In this document: in pieces, positions 25,739 through 33,192 of the stretch
How the letters are laid out: each line of letters begins with the position of its first letter
Position numbering within the stretch: the stretch's first letter is position 1
Assembly: GCA_021324735.1 (NCBI GenBank)
Contig: JAJPIO010000009.1
Coordinates: 723,341 to 787,340 of the forward strand
DNA length: 64,000 nt
Direction of reading: 5' to 3'
From: Bacteroidota bacterium
GTDB lineage: Bacteria > Bacteroidota > Ignavibacteria > Palsa-1295
Position numbers and translations under genes: made by a program
The notes under the pieces: generated by a model
What the model was told of the DNA's origin: nothing
Databases searched by the model: none
Seen by the model: the letters and a program-made list of their open reading frames with translations, nothing else

Positions 25739-26797
25739 ATGGCTTATAAGGATGTTGAATCGCGTTTTGAAAGTGATTATCCTACGGAGAATGACTATCG
25801 GCGGCAAGGTAACGATTTTCGAACCTTCGATGGTGATTCCGCCAACGACAGAATGAGCCAGCACAACCAGGCTGGCAATTGGTACGAGCGAGATGAACGC
25901 CGTCGAAATGCTTCTTCACAACACCGTTCAACGCAGGATTTCCAAAATGAGAACGCACGTCGTTTCAATCGGGGGAGGGAAGGCGACGGCATGTGGCGGA
26001 GCGGTGAATACGGTCCGTCCGAATATCGCGAAGATTTTGGTCGTCCAGGATACGGTGAACGATATGGATTCTCAGGGTATGGACGCTCCCGATATGATCC
26101 TGATATTAATCGCGGATGGCAAGAAGAATATCCAACATGGCATGAAGGTGCTCCCTTCAACGATCGCGAACAAGACTATCGTGGCGGAAGATGGAATCAG
26201 GGAAGCCGTGGGTATAGTCAAGATTACTTTGAAGGGAATAATGGTAGAGGAGGTTACAATCCGGGAAGATATGGCGACCGTGATTTTGGCTGGAATCAAG
26301 GAAACAGCTACGGGCGAGGTAATCAGGAGCAGTATAGTGATCGTAACAACTCCTGGAATTCCGAGAACCGCGAATACAGCGGTATGCAGGGAGGACGGAG
26401 TTTCGAACGTGGTATACCAAGCGGAATGGAAGAGTTTGGGGGGCGCTCCAATTGGGGCGGCATGCAATCGAATCGCGGGCGCTACGCTGGTATTGGCCCC
26501 AAAAATTATAAACGTTCAGACGAACGGATCGAGGAAGAAGTATCAGAACGCTTAACCACGCACGGCGATATGGATCCCTCGAATATCGAAGTAAAAGTTA
26601 GTCAAGGTGAAGTTATTTTGACTGGCGATGTCGAGGACCGTCGGATGAAGAGGCTGGCTGAAGACATTGCCGAGGAAGTCTCCGGTGTAAAGAATGTGAA
26701 TAATCAGATCCACGTTCGAGACCAAGCTCGCAAGTCAATGTCTATGTCCGAAAATGGGCATAGTGAGAACGGACACAGTAAGCGTTCAAGAAGCTAA
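25739..26797 (+). CDS. Disordered Gly/Arg/Tyr/Asn-rich protein with C-terminal BON domain
   Basis: A 352-residue protein. Residues 1-255 are low in complexity, rich in Gly, Arg, Tyr, Asn, Ser, Asp and Gln, with repeated RGG, YG and NNGRGG-type patches and almost no hydrophobic residues, so it should be disordered. Residues 259-328 form a BON domain (DERIEEEVSERLTTHG, then VKVSQGEVILTGDV and VKNVNNQIHVRD), a lipid- or surface-binding fold. The tail is a Ser/Asn/His repeat (ENGHSENGHS). No signal peptide. The ATG at 25739 has AGGAG 8 bases upstream; an upstream GTG at 25667 is rejected. Such architectures occur in stress-linked proteins. It ends at a bidirectional terminator. Confidence 0.85.
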   Translation: MAYKDVESRFESDYPTENDYRRQGNDFRTFDGDSANDRMSQHNQAGNWYERDERRRNASSQHRSTQDFQNENARRFNRGREGDGMWRSGEYGPSEYREDFGRPGYGERYGFSGYGRSRYDPDINRGWQEEYPTWHEGAPFNDREQDYRGGRWNQGSRGYSQDYFEGNNGRGGYNPGRYGDRDFGWNQGNSYGRGNQEQYSDRNNSWNSENREYSGMQGGRSFERGIPSGMEEFGGRSNWGGMQSNRGRYAGIGPKNYKRSDERIEEEVSERLTTHGDMDPSNIEVKVSQGEVILTGDVEDRRMKRLAEDIAEEVSGVKNVNNQIHVRDQARKSMSMSENGHSENGHSKRSRS

Positions 26798-26813
26798 AGA
26801 GAAATTACTGCAT

Positions 26814-26847
26814 AATTAAAGACCCCGCTTTGGCGGGGTCTTTAATT
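26814..26847. terminator. Bidirectional terminator after BON gene
   Basis: An 8-bp G/C stem (26821-26828 with 26833-26840, loop of 4) is extended by a 7-base A/T arm on each side (AATTAAA with TTTAATT), giving a T-run in both directions between convergent genes. Confidence 0.92.
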
Positions 26848-27985
26848 ATTTCACAAAACTTTCGTATTGTTCTACAAATACCGGATCTCTTCGCCGAAGA
26901 TTCTCATGGTCGACCTTTCCCGAGCGAGTCATCAGTCTATAAGCGAAGGGAATCGGATCCAGATGCATATAGTCTTTTAGGTTTTCAAAAAAGAGGAGGC
27001 TTTCGTAGGCCGCATCCTGATATTCATCAACAACCGGCCGACGCTGTGCCTCAAATTCGATCAAGGCATCCGGTAGACGTTCCGTTAGGCGTAAGGCATG
27101 GAATAATGCGATAGAATCTTCCAATGCCAATTTCGTCCCCGAGCCGATAGAGAAGTGAACCGTCGCTAAGGAGTCACCCAGCAGCACGACATAACCCTTG
27201 TCTTTCCGTTCGCTCCACCAATGCCGGTTCTTGACTAACACAAAGTTGATCCATTTCGAATTATTGGAAAGGAGCTTGCCGCCATGGAGATCATGATGAA
27301 ATACCTCTTCCAAATAATGGCGGGTAGTGTCTTCGTCCATGTCCTGGAAACCGGCAGTTTGCCACGTCTCTTCATCACATTCCACAATGAAGGTGCTAGT
27401 AGTCTTATTGAATTTATAGGAATGAGCAGCGAAAACACCGGCATTATTTTCGCGAAACGTTAACGTGAGGCCATGAAAAAGATGAGGCGTACCATACCAG
27501 ATATAACGATTCGTTCGAGTGCTCAGATCTGGCTTAAAGGTTTCAGCATACTGTGAGCGAATCTCACTATTAATACCGTCCGCACCAACAAGAAGGTCAT
27601 AAGATTGAAACTGACTTAGGTCGAGCACCGGTGCTCGAAAATGAAGCTGGACACCAAGCTCTCTGGCTCGTTCCTGTAAAATATGCAGAATTTCGATTCG
27701 CGCTATACCTGAAAATTTATTGCCACGAACAGTTATTTTCTCGTCGTGATGTATAATGTCAACGTTATCCCACCGTTCAAAGCGCTGAACGATCGCATCA
27801 TGGCTTGGTTCATCCTCGACCTTCAAGTAGCTCAGCGTTTTATCGGAAAAGACGACACCCCAACCGAACGTATCATCGGGTGCATTACGCTCGAAGAGAT
27901 CGATCTCGATATCCGGTCGCCATTTTTTTACCAGGATCGAAAAGTAAAGACCGGCCGGGCCTCCGCCAATTACTGCTATTTTCAT
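26846..27985 (-). CDS. FAD-dependent aromatic monooxygenase, anthraniloyl-/salicylyl-CoA type
   Basis: A 379-residue flavin hydroxylase. The FAD fingerprint GGGPAGLYF lies at the N-terminus, the motif DLLVGADGINSEIR in the middle, and LLGDSLATVHFSIGSGTKLALEDS near residue 275 binds the flavin ribityl. FGWGVVFSD and the segments HSYKFN and FIVECDEETW match the N-terminal half of anthraniloyl-CoA monooxygenase and salicylyl-CoA 5-hydroxylase, which normally carry a second old-yellow-enzyme half; that half is missing here. The ATG at 27985 is preferred to the adjacent TTG. No CoA ligase or aromatic degradation genes lie nearby, so the substrate is open. Confidence 0.85.
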   Translation of the reverse strand: MKIAVIGGGPAGLYFSILVKKWRPDIEIDLFERNAPDDTFGWGVVFSDKTLSYLKVEDEPSHDAIVQRFERWDNVDIIHHDEKITVRGNKFSGIARIEILHILQERARELGVQLHFRAPVLDLSQFQSYDLLVGADGINSEIRSQYAETFKPDLSTRTNRYIWYGTPHLFHGLTLTFRENNAGVFAAHSYKFNKTTSTFIVECDEETWQTAGFQDMDEDTTRHYLEEVFHHDLHGGKLLSNNSKWINFVLVKNRHWWSERKDKGYVVLLGDSLATVHFSIGSGTKLALEDSIALFHALRLTERLPDALIEFEAQRRPVVDEYQDAAYESLLFFENLKDYMHLDPIPFAYRLMTRSGKVDHENLRRRDPVFVEQYESFVK

Positions 27986-28124
27986 CAACGACTATTTAAC
28001 GAATTATAAAGCTAAGCTTCACTCAATGAATAATGGAACATGTGATAGTTTCCATAAGTCCCTGCGAATAAATTGAACCGAATTTGTCGTTTCCGCGTCT
28101 CATTCATCGCTGCTAAAGAAAGTT

Positions 28125-29258
28125 TTGCCGTTGTCCAAGTTCGCTGTTATTTTATTCGCCGCCCTGCTTCTTGCAGGAGATACCTATTGCTGTTATTCGC
28201 AAACTGCTGCCACGCGAATGATCGATCGTGGTTTTGCACCGGATTCTATCGACTATGCTCTATGGGCACGTGAAGCATTCTCGAATGGACTTCGTGGCTT
28301 CTCTATCCGCGAAGTTAACATTAAAGAATCTGGTACCCATCCGGATACGCTCAGTGAGCACTATTATGATTATAATCTGACGAAGCATGGCCGAGAGGTC
28401 TCGCTTGGCGGGCATCCAGTACCAGGGGAAGAATGGCTCCCACTTTCCGGTAATAGTGATTCAGTCGATATAGTCTTCGATAGCCTTGGTCGGAAGACAA
28501 CAGAAACGAGAATTACGGATGGGCGAACGATGTCCATAGAACGATGGCGTTTTGACGATCGGGGTCGCCTCGCTCGTAACTGGTTCGAGTTAGCAACCGA
28601 TACCTGGCATCCGCCGCAGGAATATTTTTATGATGAGAACGGAGCCTTGGAACGAGTTGAGGTCCGGGCGCCAGATGGAAGCCTACAGGGGGATCATTTT
28701 TTCCACGATCTTCAAAATACCGGATTGCCGACGAAAGAGATCATGGAATACGACACCATGTATTATAATGGGCAGGGAAAACTTACAGCAATTCAATTAA
28801 CAGCTTTCGATTCGATTGGACGGGTTGAACGATATCAGTATCAAAGTATCGGATTCGATCGTGCATTTCGAGAACCATATGGATTTTTGAATGTGTATCA
28901 CGATACAATCAACGGCTATCGAATGGAACAGTATGCTCTCTCGCGAGGGCCTCGAAAGACGACACATTTTTCATTTGCCGAAGAGCCATCCCTGTGGGTG
29001 CGATACGATAGCACAATTCGTGAAGAAGATCGAACGACCCTCGATAGTACCGGAGAAAAAGTTTATGCAGATAACCATTATCTTCCAGACGAACGTTATC
29101 TGAATGCTTCTATTCGTACTGCGGAAGCGCCTCTTCAAAGCGTTGCCATTAAGTATGATGTTCGTGGATTGCTTGAATCCATTGCGATTCGAAATCCTCG
29201 TAATGGGTGGAGAAAGGTGCTCCAATTCGAATATTATTACTCATCGACTGGACCGTAA
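28125..29258 (+). CDS. Secreted hypothetical protein with YD-like repeats
   Basis: A 377-residue exported protein I do not recognise. A signal peptide ends near residue 28 (LLLAGDTYCCYSQ). The mature part has strand pairs with an RxDDRGRLxR, YDENGALERV, YDVRGLLESI pattern every 20-60 residues, recalling the YD/RHS-type repeats of surface and toxin proteins, though no toxin core or polymorphic tip is present. The start is TTG at 28125 (another in-frame TTG lies 6 bases on); no Shine-Dalgarno is clear. It stands alone between the monooxygenase (divergent) and tRNA-Val. The YD-like fold is my inference from the spacing. Confidence 0.65.
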   Translation: MPLSKFAVILFAALLLAGDTYCCYSQTAATRMIDRGFAPDSIDYALWAREAFSNGLRGFSIREVNIKESGTHPDTLSEHYYDYNLTKHGREVSLGGHPVPGEEWLPLSGNSDSVDIVFDSLGRKTTETRITDGRTMSIERWRFDDRGRLARNWFELATDTWHPPQEYFYDENGALERVEVRAPDGSLQGDHFFHDLQNTGLPTKEIMEYDTMYYNGQGKLTAIQLTAFDSIGRVERYQYQSIGFDRAFREPYGFLNVYHDTINGYRMEQYALSRGPRKTTHFSFAEEPSLWVRYDSTIREEDRTTLDSTGEKVYADNHYLPDERYLNASIRTAEAPLQSVAIKYDVRGLLESIAIRNPRNGWRKVLQFEYYYSSTGP

Positions 29259-29308
29259 CGCTATTCGGAACCACGCCTGTTGCTCTCAAGTTAGGGAGCC
29301 CGGTTATT

Positions 29309-29383
29309 GGGCATTTAGCTCAGCTGGTCCAGAGCGTTCGCTTCACACGCGAGAGGTCACAGGTTCGAACCCTGTAATGCCCA
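29309..29383 (+). tRNA. tRNA-Val (anticodon CAC)
   Basis: A complete cloverleaf: acceptor GGGCATT pairs with AATGCCC, the D-arm contains AGCTCAGCTGGTCCAGAGC, the anticodon stem TTCGC pairs with GCGAG around a loop with anticodon CAC (reads GUG), the T-arm contains GGTTCGAACCC, and the discriminator is A. The CCA end is not encoded (CTA follows). A terminator comes directly after the gene. Confidence 0.96.
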
Positions 29384-29385
29384 CT

Positions 29386-29412
29386 AAAAGACGGCAATAC
29401 TGCCGTCTTTTT
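29386..29412 (+). terminator. Intrinsic terminator of tRNA-Val
   Basis: An 11-base-pair perfect stem (29386-29396 with 29401-29411) with a four-base loop and T-run begins two bases after the tRNA 3' end. Confidence 0.9.
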
Positions 29413-29434
29413 CGTTTCAGAAAGATTTGCGCCC

Positions 29435-29442
29435 TATATTTG
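29435..29442 (+). promoter_or_regulatory. Bacteroidota-type -7 element for 29466 gene
   Basis: TATATTTG matches TAnnTTTG 23 bases before the ATG at 29466. No clear TTG lies at 20 bases upstream. Confidence 0.5.
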
Positions 29443-29465
29443 CAGTGTGATATTCTCATTATAAT

Positions 29466-30365
29466 ATGAAGATTGCACACCTCACCTTTGTCCTTATTTT
29501 TACAAGCGCTTCCGCATCATTTGCGCAATTGCTGGCGCCTTCACCGGTTGACCTGGCTTACCATTTTCGAACCGGCCAGAGACTGCATTATCATCATGTA
29601 GATGAAATTCGGAATCCAGGAGGCGAGCCTGGGTACCAAGATGGCAATTATAATATTAAAAAGGATATTATGATAAGCGTTGACCATGTTGATGCGGCTG
29701 GTAATGCAACATTGACCGTTGAAATTAACGAGGTCCATGACTGGAAGGGTGGTGACGATGGGACAAAACAGTCTATGGGAGGACTGGGAGAGGATATTCC
29801 GCTATATCGTATCACTATTGATAAGTTCGGTCATTACGTTAACGGTGAAGTGTTACGATGGAGCGTTCAGGATAGTATCTTCCGCGAACGATTGAAACAG
29901 CCGTCGATCATTGGTTCAATGGTTGCGGATAGTTTAAGGATTAAATCGTCGTTTGAATTAATACTATATCCGAGACCTGGCCGGATGAACCCTTTGATAA
30001 GTGCAAGGTATCATGATTCTTCTTCAAGAATATCACACCCCCACCACTATTATATTGGACAGCAAAGTCCTATCTCTCCAGAACCAGTCGTTGCAGAAAA
30101 ACCGAGCTACATGTCACACGCGTTTGACTACTTAATAAAGCAAGTTGATAAGGATACTGCCATGTTTGACCTTGAGGTAAAGACCAGTAACGACCAAGTG
30201 GTGGAGGGTCAACTTCTCTCGCATTGGCTCTCGAACGGAGAAGAATATATTCGCAAGGAGAATGGCCTTACGGTGCGACGCGAGACGATAGAGCGTCGCG
30301 TAACGAATGGCGCCCCAGAGCAGGCATATATAAAGCGTACGCTCACATTGGTCGATGTTCAGTAG
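29466..30365 (+). CDS. Secreted hypothetical protein
   Basis: A 299-residue exported protein with a signal peptide (cleavage near ASFAQ, residue 20). The mature domain is beta-rich, with several acidic/His patches (YHHVDEIRN, NEVHDWKGGDD, SHPHHYY). The repeated pattern of paired strands and the 'xFRTGQRLHYHH' opening recall Bacteroidota secreted proteins of unknown function that sit in the periplasm. No sorting domain and no membrane segment are seen. It starts after the tRNA terminator with its own promoter element and ends 24 bases before the rhomboid gene. Function unknown. Confidence 0.75.
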   Translation: MKIAHLTFVLIFTSASASFAQLLAPSPVDLAYHFRTGQRLHYHHVDEIRNPGGEPGYQDGNYNIKKDIMISVDHVDAAGNATLTVEINEVHDWKGGDDGTKQSMGGLGEDIPLYRITIDKFGHYVNGEVLRWSVQDSIFRERLKQPSIIGSMVADSLRIKSSFELILYPRPGRMNPLISARYHDSSSRISHPHHYYIGQQSPISPEPVVAEKPSYMSHAFDYLIKQVDKDTAMFDLEVKTSNDQVVEGQLLSHWLSNGEEYIRKENGLTVRRETIERRVTNGAPEQAYIKRTLTLVDVQ

Positions 30366-30389
30366 TAATTAAAAAGAAGAGAGCCTCCC

Positions 30390-31076
30390 GTGCTATTACC
30401 GATCGGCGACGACAATTCTCAGCGGGTATCGTATCCTATTATTACGAATCTCCTGATCGCGATCAACGTCGCAGTGTTCTTGCTCGAACTTTCGCAGGGC
30501 CAGGCGTTCGTCGATAAGTATTCGATCGTTCCGGTTGCATTTACCCGAGGGTTACAACCGTTCACGAACATCTTTACCTCGATGTTCCTTCATGCCGGCT
30601 TTGTACATTTGCTCGGCAATATGCTCTATCTTTATATCTTCGGCGATAATGTGGAAGATAATCTCGGAAAAATCAAGTACCTGATCTTCTATTTCGCCTG
30701 TGGGACGGCCGCGATGTTGGCTCAAACGTATTCAATGCCCGATCTCGATGTTCCAAGCCTCGGTGCATCAGGCGCTATTGCGGGGATCTTAGCGGCCTAT
30801 CTTATCCTTTTTCCGAAGAATCGCGTTCGTGTGCTGATCATCTGGCCGTTTACTGCAACCGTAACGGCATGGTTTATCCTCGGCCTTTGGATCGCTACTC
30901 AACTCTTTTCCGAGTGGACTTCGGTTTACCGTCATGCGGCAAGTGATATGGGTGGAATAGCCTATATGGCGCATATTGGTGGGTTCTTCACCGGTGTGGT
31001 CCTAACGTTCATTTTTCGCCGTCACGAAGCTAAACATGGCACTCTGCACCGCTTAGGGGTTCGTAGGCAGGAATAG
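30390..31076 (+). CDS. Rhomboid-family intramembrane serine protease
   Basis: A 228-residue protein with six membrane segments that cuts transmembrane substrates within the bilayer. The catalytic dyad is seen: Ser127 in GASGAIAG and His195 in AHIGGFFTG. The HLLGNM motif with its oxyanion Asn is in TM2, and the L1 loop is present. The start is GTG at 30390 behind a weak purine run. The N-terminal hydrophilic part is short, as in bacterial rhomboids of the basic type. Substrates cannot be predicted. It is followed by the HRDC gene after a gap of about 100 bases. Confidence 0.93.
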   Translation: MLLPIGDDNSQRVSYPIITNLLIAINVAVFLLELSQGQAFVDKYSIVPVAFTRGLQPFTNIFTSMFLHAGFVHLLGNMLYLYIFGDNVEDNLGKIKYLIFYFACGTAAMLAQTYSMPDLDVPSLGASGAIAGILAAYLILFPKNRVRVLIIWPFTATVTAWFILGLWIATQLFSEWTSVYRHAASDMGGIAYMAHIGGFFTGVVLTFIFRRHEAKHGTLHRLGVRRQE

Positions 31077-31172
31077 CCGCTCGGAACACTTCGGGCACCG
31101 TGAAGGTATAGATTCTTCTATTACATGGCGATAATTGGCCGTGGCATAATTAACCTTTCTATTTCTTCTCCA

Positions 31173-31766
31173 ATGTCCGATCTTCTGGTTAAATCTTTTC
31201 ATATTAAGGACTCGTCAGACGAACAGGCTTTCAATGAATTCCTTGCTGGCAAGATAGTCCGCCATTGGTCAGCGAACTACACGCCGGTACCATCGAGTGA
31301 TGGAGGCACATGGAATGTCTTTGTTGCCTACGAGATTCGTCAACATAATACACAACCCACCGGTCGTGATACCCAGCGGCATGGGCAGGAAAGTCGAGGA
31401 AGAAAGGGTGCCATTTCAAAGCCGGTCTCGACGCATTCAGTAGCCCCTAGGCAAGAAAAGAGTGCGCCGGAAGAGTACAAGCCGGATGTGGCTGAAAAAG
31501 ATTTTCCTCTATTCGAGGCCGTTCGTAAGTGGCGAAACAGCCGTGCGCGCGAAGAACGTGTAAAGCCGTTTGCGTTCTTCAACAATAAGCAACTCGAGCA
31601 GATCGTCACCTCCAAGCCTGCCGATACGGAAGCGCTCCGATCGATCGTTTCCGATATGAGCGCGAACCTTTGGGAGAAATACCAGAATGAATTGCTTGCC
31701 TTCATTGAAACCGCCCGTACAGCAGGAGATGGAGTGCATGCAAGCGTTGAAGCATCTGTAGCATAA
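31173..31766 (+). CDS. HRDC-domain protein
   Basis: A 197-residue protein (start at 31173; an ATG at 31125 is alternative). The N-terminal 60 residues (LVKSFHIKD, then WNVFVAYE) form a small beta-rich domain; a disordered stretch (about 70-125) rich in Arg, Ser and Pro links to an HRDC domain (132-197) with LFEAVRKWRNSRAREE, PFAFFNNKQLEQI and WEKYQNELLAFIE. HRDC domains bind DNA and usually sit at the end of RecQ or RNase D; a free-standing form with such an N-terminal domain resembles accessory proteins that I recall from other loci, including some near reverse transcriptases. No reverse transcriptase is seen here. Confidence 0.8.
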   Translation: MSDLLVKSFHIKDSSDEQAFNEFLAGKIVRHWSANYTPVPSSDGGTWNVFVAYEIRQHNTQPTGRDTQRHGQESRGRKGAISKPVSTHSVAPRQEKSAPEEYKPDVAEKDFPLFEAVRKWRNSRAREERVKPFAFFNNKQLEQIVTSKPADTEALRSIVSDMSANLWEKYQNELLAFIETARTAGDGVHASVEASVA

Positions 31767-31768
31767 CG

Positions 31769-32107
31769 TTGATTCTCAAGGATCCGAAAACTACCTCCGT
31801 TCTGCTCGATTCGCTCTCCGGCGATACTGGCTTAGAGCACGACCTGCTTTTCTATGCGACCTTTGCCGATAAGACCCTTCGGCTTATGCAACGTGAAGGG
31901 TCGCAGACGGAAGGTTTCTCGAAACTGCAACAATCCTTCTCGGAGGCCGTAGAGAAAGTACGCGCTATCATTCAAAAAGCAAAAGAGCGTGGTTTTGCAA
32001 CGGCGGATGAATATATAGAACTGACGCCCAGGGGGTTTGCAAAACTAATTGATCTCATGAGTGATCTCGCGGTCATAAAGCAGGAACAGATGAAAGAAAA
32101 AGAGTAA
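31769..32107 (+). CDS. Small helical hypothetical protein
   Basis: A 112-residue, mostly helical protein with a TTG start two bases after the HRDC stop, indicating translational coupling. Its features are an amphipathic N-terminal part (SVLLDSLSGDTGLEHDLLF), a long helix (SEAVEKVRAIIQKAKERG) and a Lys/Glu-rich end. No membrane segment. I do not recognise it; being coupled to the HRDC gene, it may act with that protein. Confidence 0.6.
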   Translation: MILKDPKTTSVLLDSLSGDTGLEHDLLFYATFADKTLRLMQREGSQTEGFSKLQQSFSEAVEKVRAIIQKAKERGFATADEYIELTPRGFAKLIDLMSDLAVIKQEQMKEKE

Positions 32108-32154
32108 ATGAATACGAACTCTATTTTCTTTCTCATCTAAGTTTGGAGCGGAGC

Positions 32155-32556
32155 GTGGAGCATTTACTTATACCTGGCAGACTCGAAGAATTGGAGCAGG
32201 TCCATGAATGGACTAATCGCCAACTCGAGCGCGCGCATGTTCCTGATGATATTCGCCATAATGCTCTTCTTGCCCTATCAGAATGCGTAACGAATGCGAT
32301 TCGGCATGGTTGTAAGGAATGCCGTACCAGCAAAGTAAAGCTGGAATGCAAAATAACAGATCACGAGATAACATTTATCGTTCGTGATCGAGGGGCTGGC
32401 TTTGCTCCCGAACTGGTACCTGATCCTACAAATGGTCCTTACTTGCATCGCCCCGGCGGAAGAGGAGTGTACCTCTTAAAAGCTCTTAGTAATGAGTCCT
32501 CAATCGAATCCTCTCATGAAGGGACCAGTGTGACATTCCGATTTCGTTGGAAGTAG
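32155..32556 (+). CDS. RsbW-like ATP-binding regulatory kinase
   Basis: A 133-residue GHKL-type ATPase domain of the anti-sigma-factor serine kinase (RsbW/SpoIIAB, HATPase_c_2) kind. The N-box LALSECVTNAIRHG, the DRGAGFAPE box (G1) and GGRGVYLLKALS (G2) are all present. The GTG at 32155 is preferred since GGAG lies six bases upstream; TTG at 32143 is an alternative. No sigma factor or anti-anti-sigma gene is adjacent, so its partner must lie elsewhere, or it may act with the two small proteins encoded upstream. Confidence 0.88.
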   Translation: MEHLLIPGRLEELEQVHEWTNRQLERAHVPDDIRHNALLALSECVTNAIRHGCKECRTSKVKLECKITDHEITFIVRDRGAGFAPELVPDPTNGPYLHRPGGRGVYLLKALSNESSIESSHEGTSVTFRFRWK

Positions 32557-33039
32557 TTATTGCCTCACTTTAGGTTTAGGGAGTGTATTGGCATAAGGTT
32601 GCTCTTGCACAACTTTAATTAAGGCAAATTCGAATTTGCGTAGCGCATCGGTGTATGCACGGTTTTCCGGCCAACTTAAGAGAATAACACGCTTGTGATT
32701 CTTTTGAGTTGAGATCGAGGTGTCTGTTCGGCCAGAAGCTGGCTGTAAGATCGGCTGGCCAAAAACAGCTCCCCCTACATTGCGTTGAGAACTCGCAGAA
32801 AGTGTGTCCGGCAGATTCCAAAAACCAACTGCATTTGCTACGGAATCCAAATATTCAAAATCTCGCTGCTGAAAATGGATTGGAATGGAGGCCTGATTAG
32901 AAATATCCTCGTCCTGAATGTAGGTACTATCCAAGGTGCTTAAATGATTATGCCAGAACCATGCTTCTACAGAATACGAGGATTGGGCATGGAGCGTTGT
33001 AGCGCACGTTAAGACTATGAGCGAGATAAGATAACGCAT
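32557..33039 (-). CDS. Secreted hypothetical protein
   Basis: A 160-residue exported protein with a signal peptide (MRYLISLIVLTCATTLHAQ). The mature part is hydrophilic, with Trp and Tyr at intervals (WFWHNHLSTLDSTY, FWNLPD) and no known motif. ATG 33039 is chosen because the signal peptide begins there. It converges on the RsbW-like gene, whose stop abuts its own. Function unknown. Confidence 0.65.
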   Translation of the reverse strand: MRYLISLIVLTCATTLHAQSSYSVEAWFWHNHLSTLDSTYIQDEDISNQASIPIHFQQRDFEYLDSVANAVGFWNLPDTLSASSQRNVGGAVFGQPILQPASGRTDTSISTQKNHKRVILLSWPENRAYTDALRKFEFALIKVVQEQPYANTLPKPKVRQ

Positions 33040-33116
33040 GCTTATTCTAACCCGTAAACCATGCAAACGTTACCAGCAAAAAGTACCGAATGCGCGGTCT
33101 AAAATGCATATCTCCG

Positions 33117-33124
33117 TATATTTG
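33117..33124 (+). promoter_or_regulatory. Bacteroidota-type -7 element for gcvT
   Basis: TATATTTG matches TAnnTTTG, 68 bases before the GTG at 33193. There is no TTG at the proper upstream distance and no glycine-riboswitch-like element is evident in this short leader. Confidence 0.4.
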
Positions 33125-33192
33125 TAGTCAAAATTTGGATCAATTCCGATCCAGATTTTCTCGCTGTAACAGAAAACTACCTCCAAAATCGA

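Noticed and set aside
25893..26555. Long second-frame ORF inside the BON gene
   Set aside because: Product of the low-complexity Gly/Arg-rich coding sequence, which lacks stops in other frames; the BON frame has the ribosome site and a recognisable domain.
29104..29469. Open frame running through tRNA-Val
   Set aside because: It translates tRNA and flanking sequence; the clear cloverleaf and terminator explain the region.
31173..31766. HRDC protein considered as part of a diversity-generating retroelement
   Set aside because: No reverse transcriptase, template/variable repeat pair or C-type lectin target gene was seen in the window.
33040..33192. Glycine riboswitch upstream of gcvT
   Set aside because: The leader is short and contains none of the conserved paired elements of that class that I could recognise.
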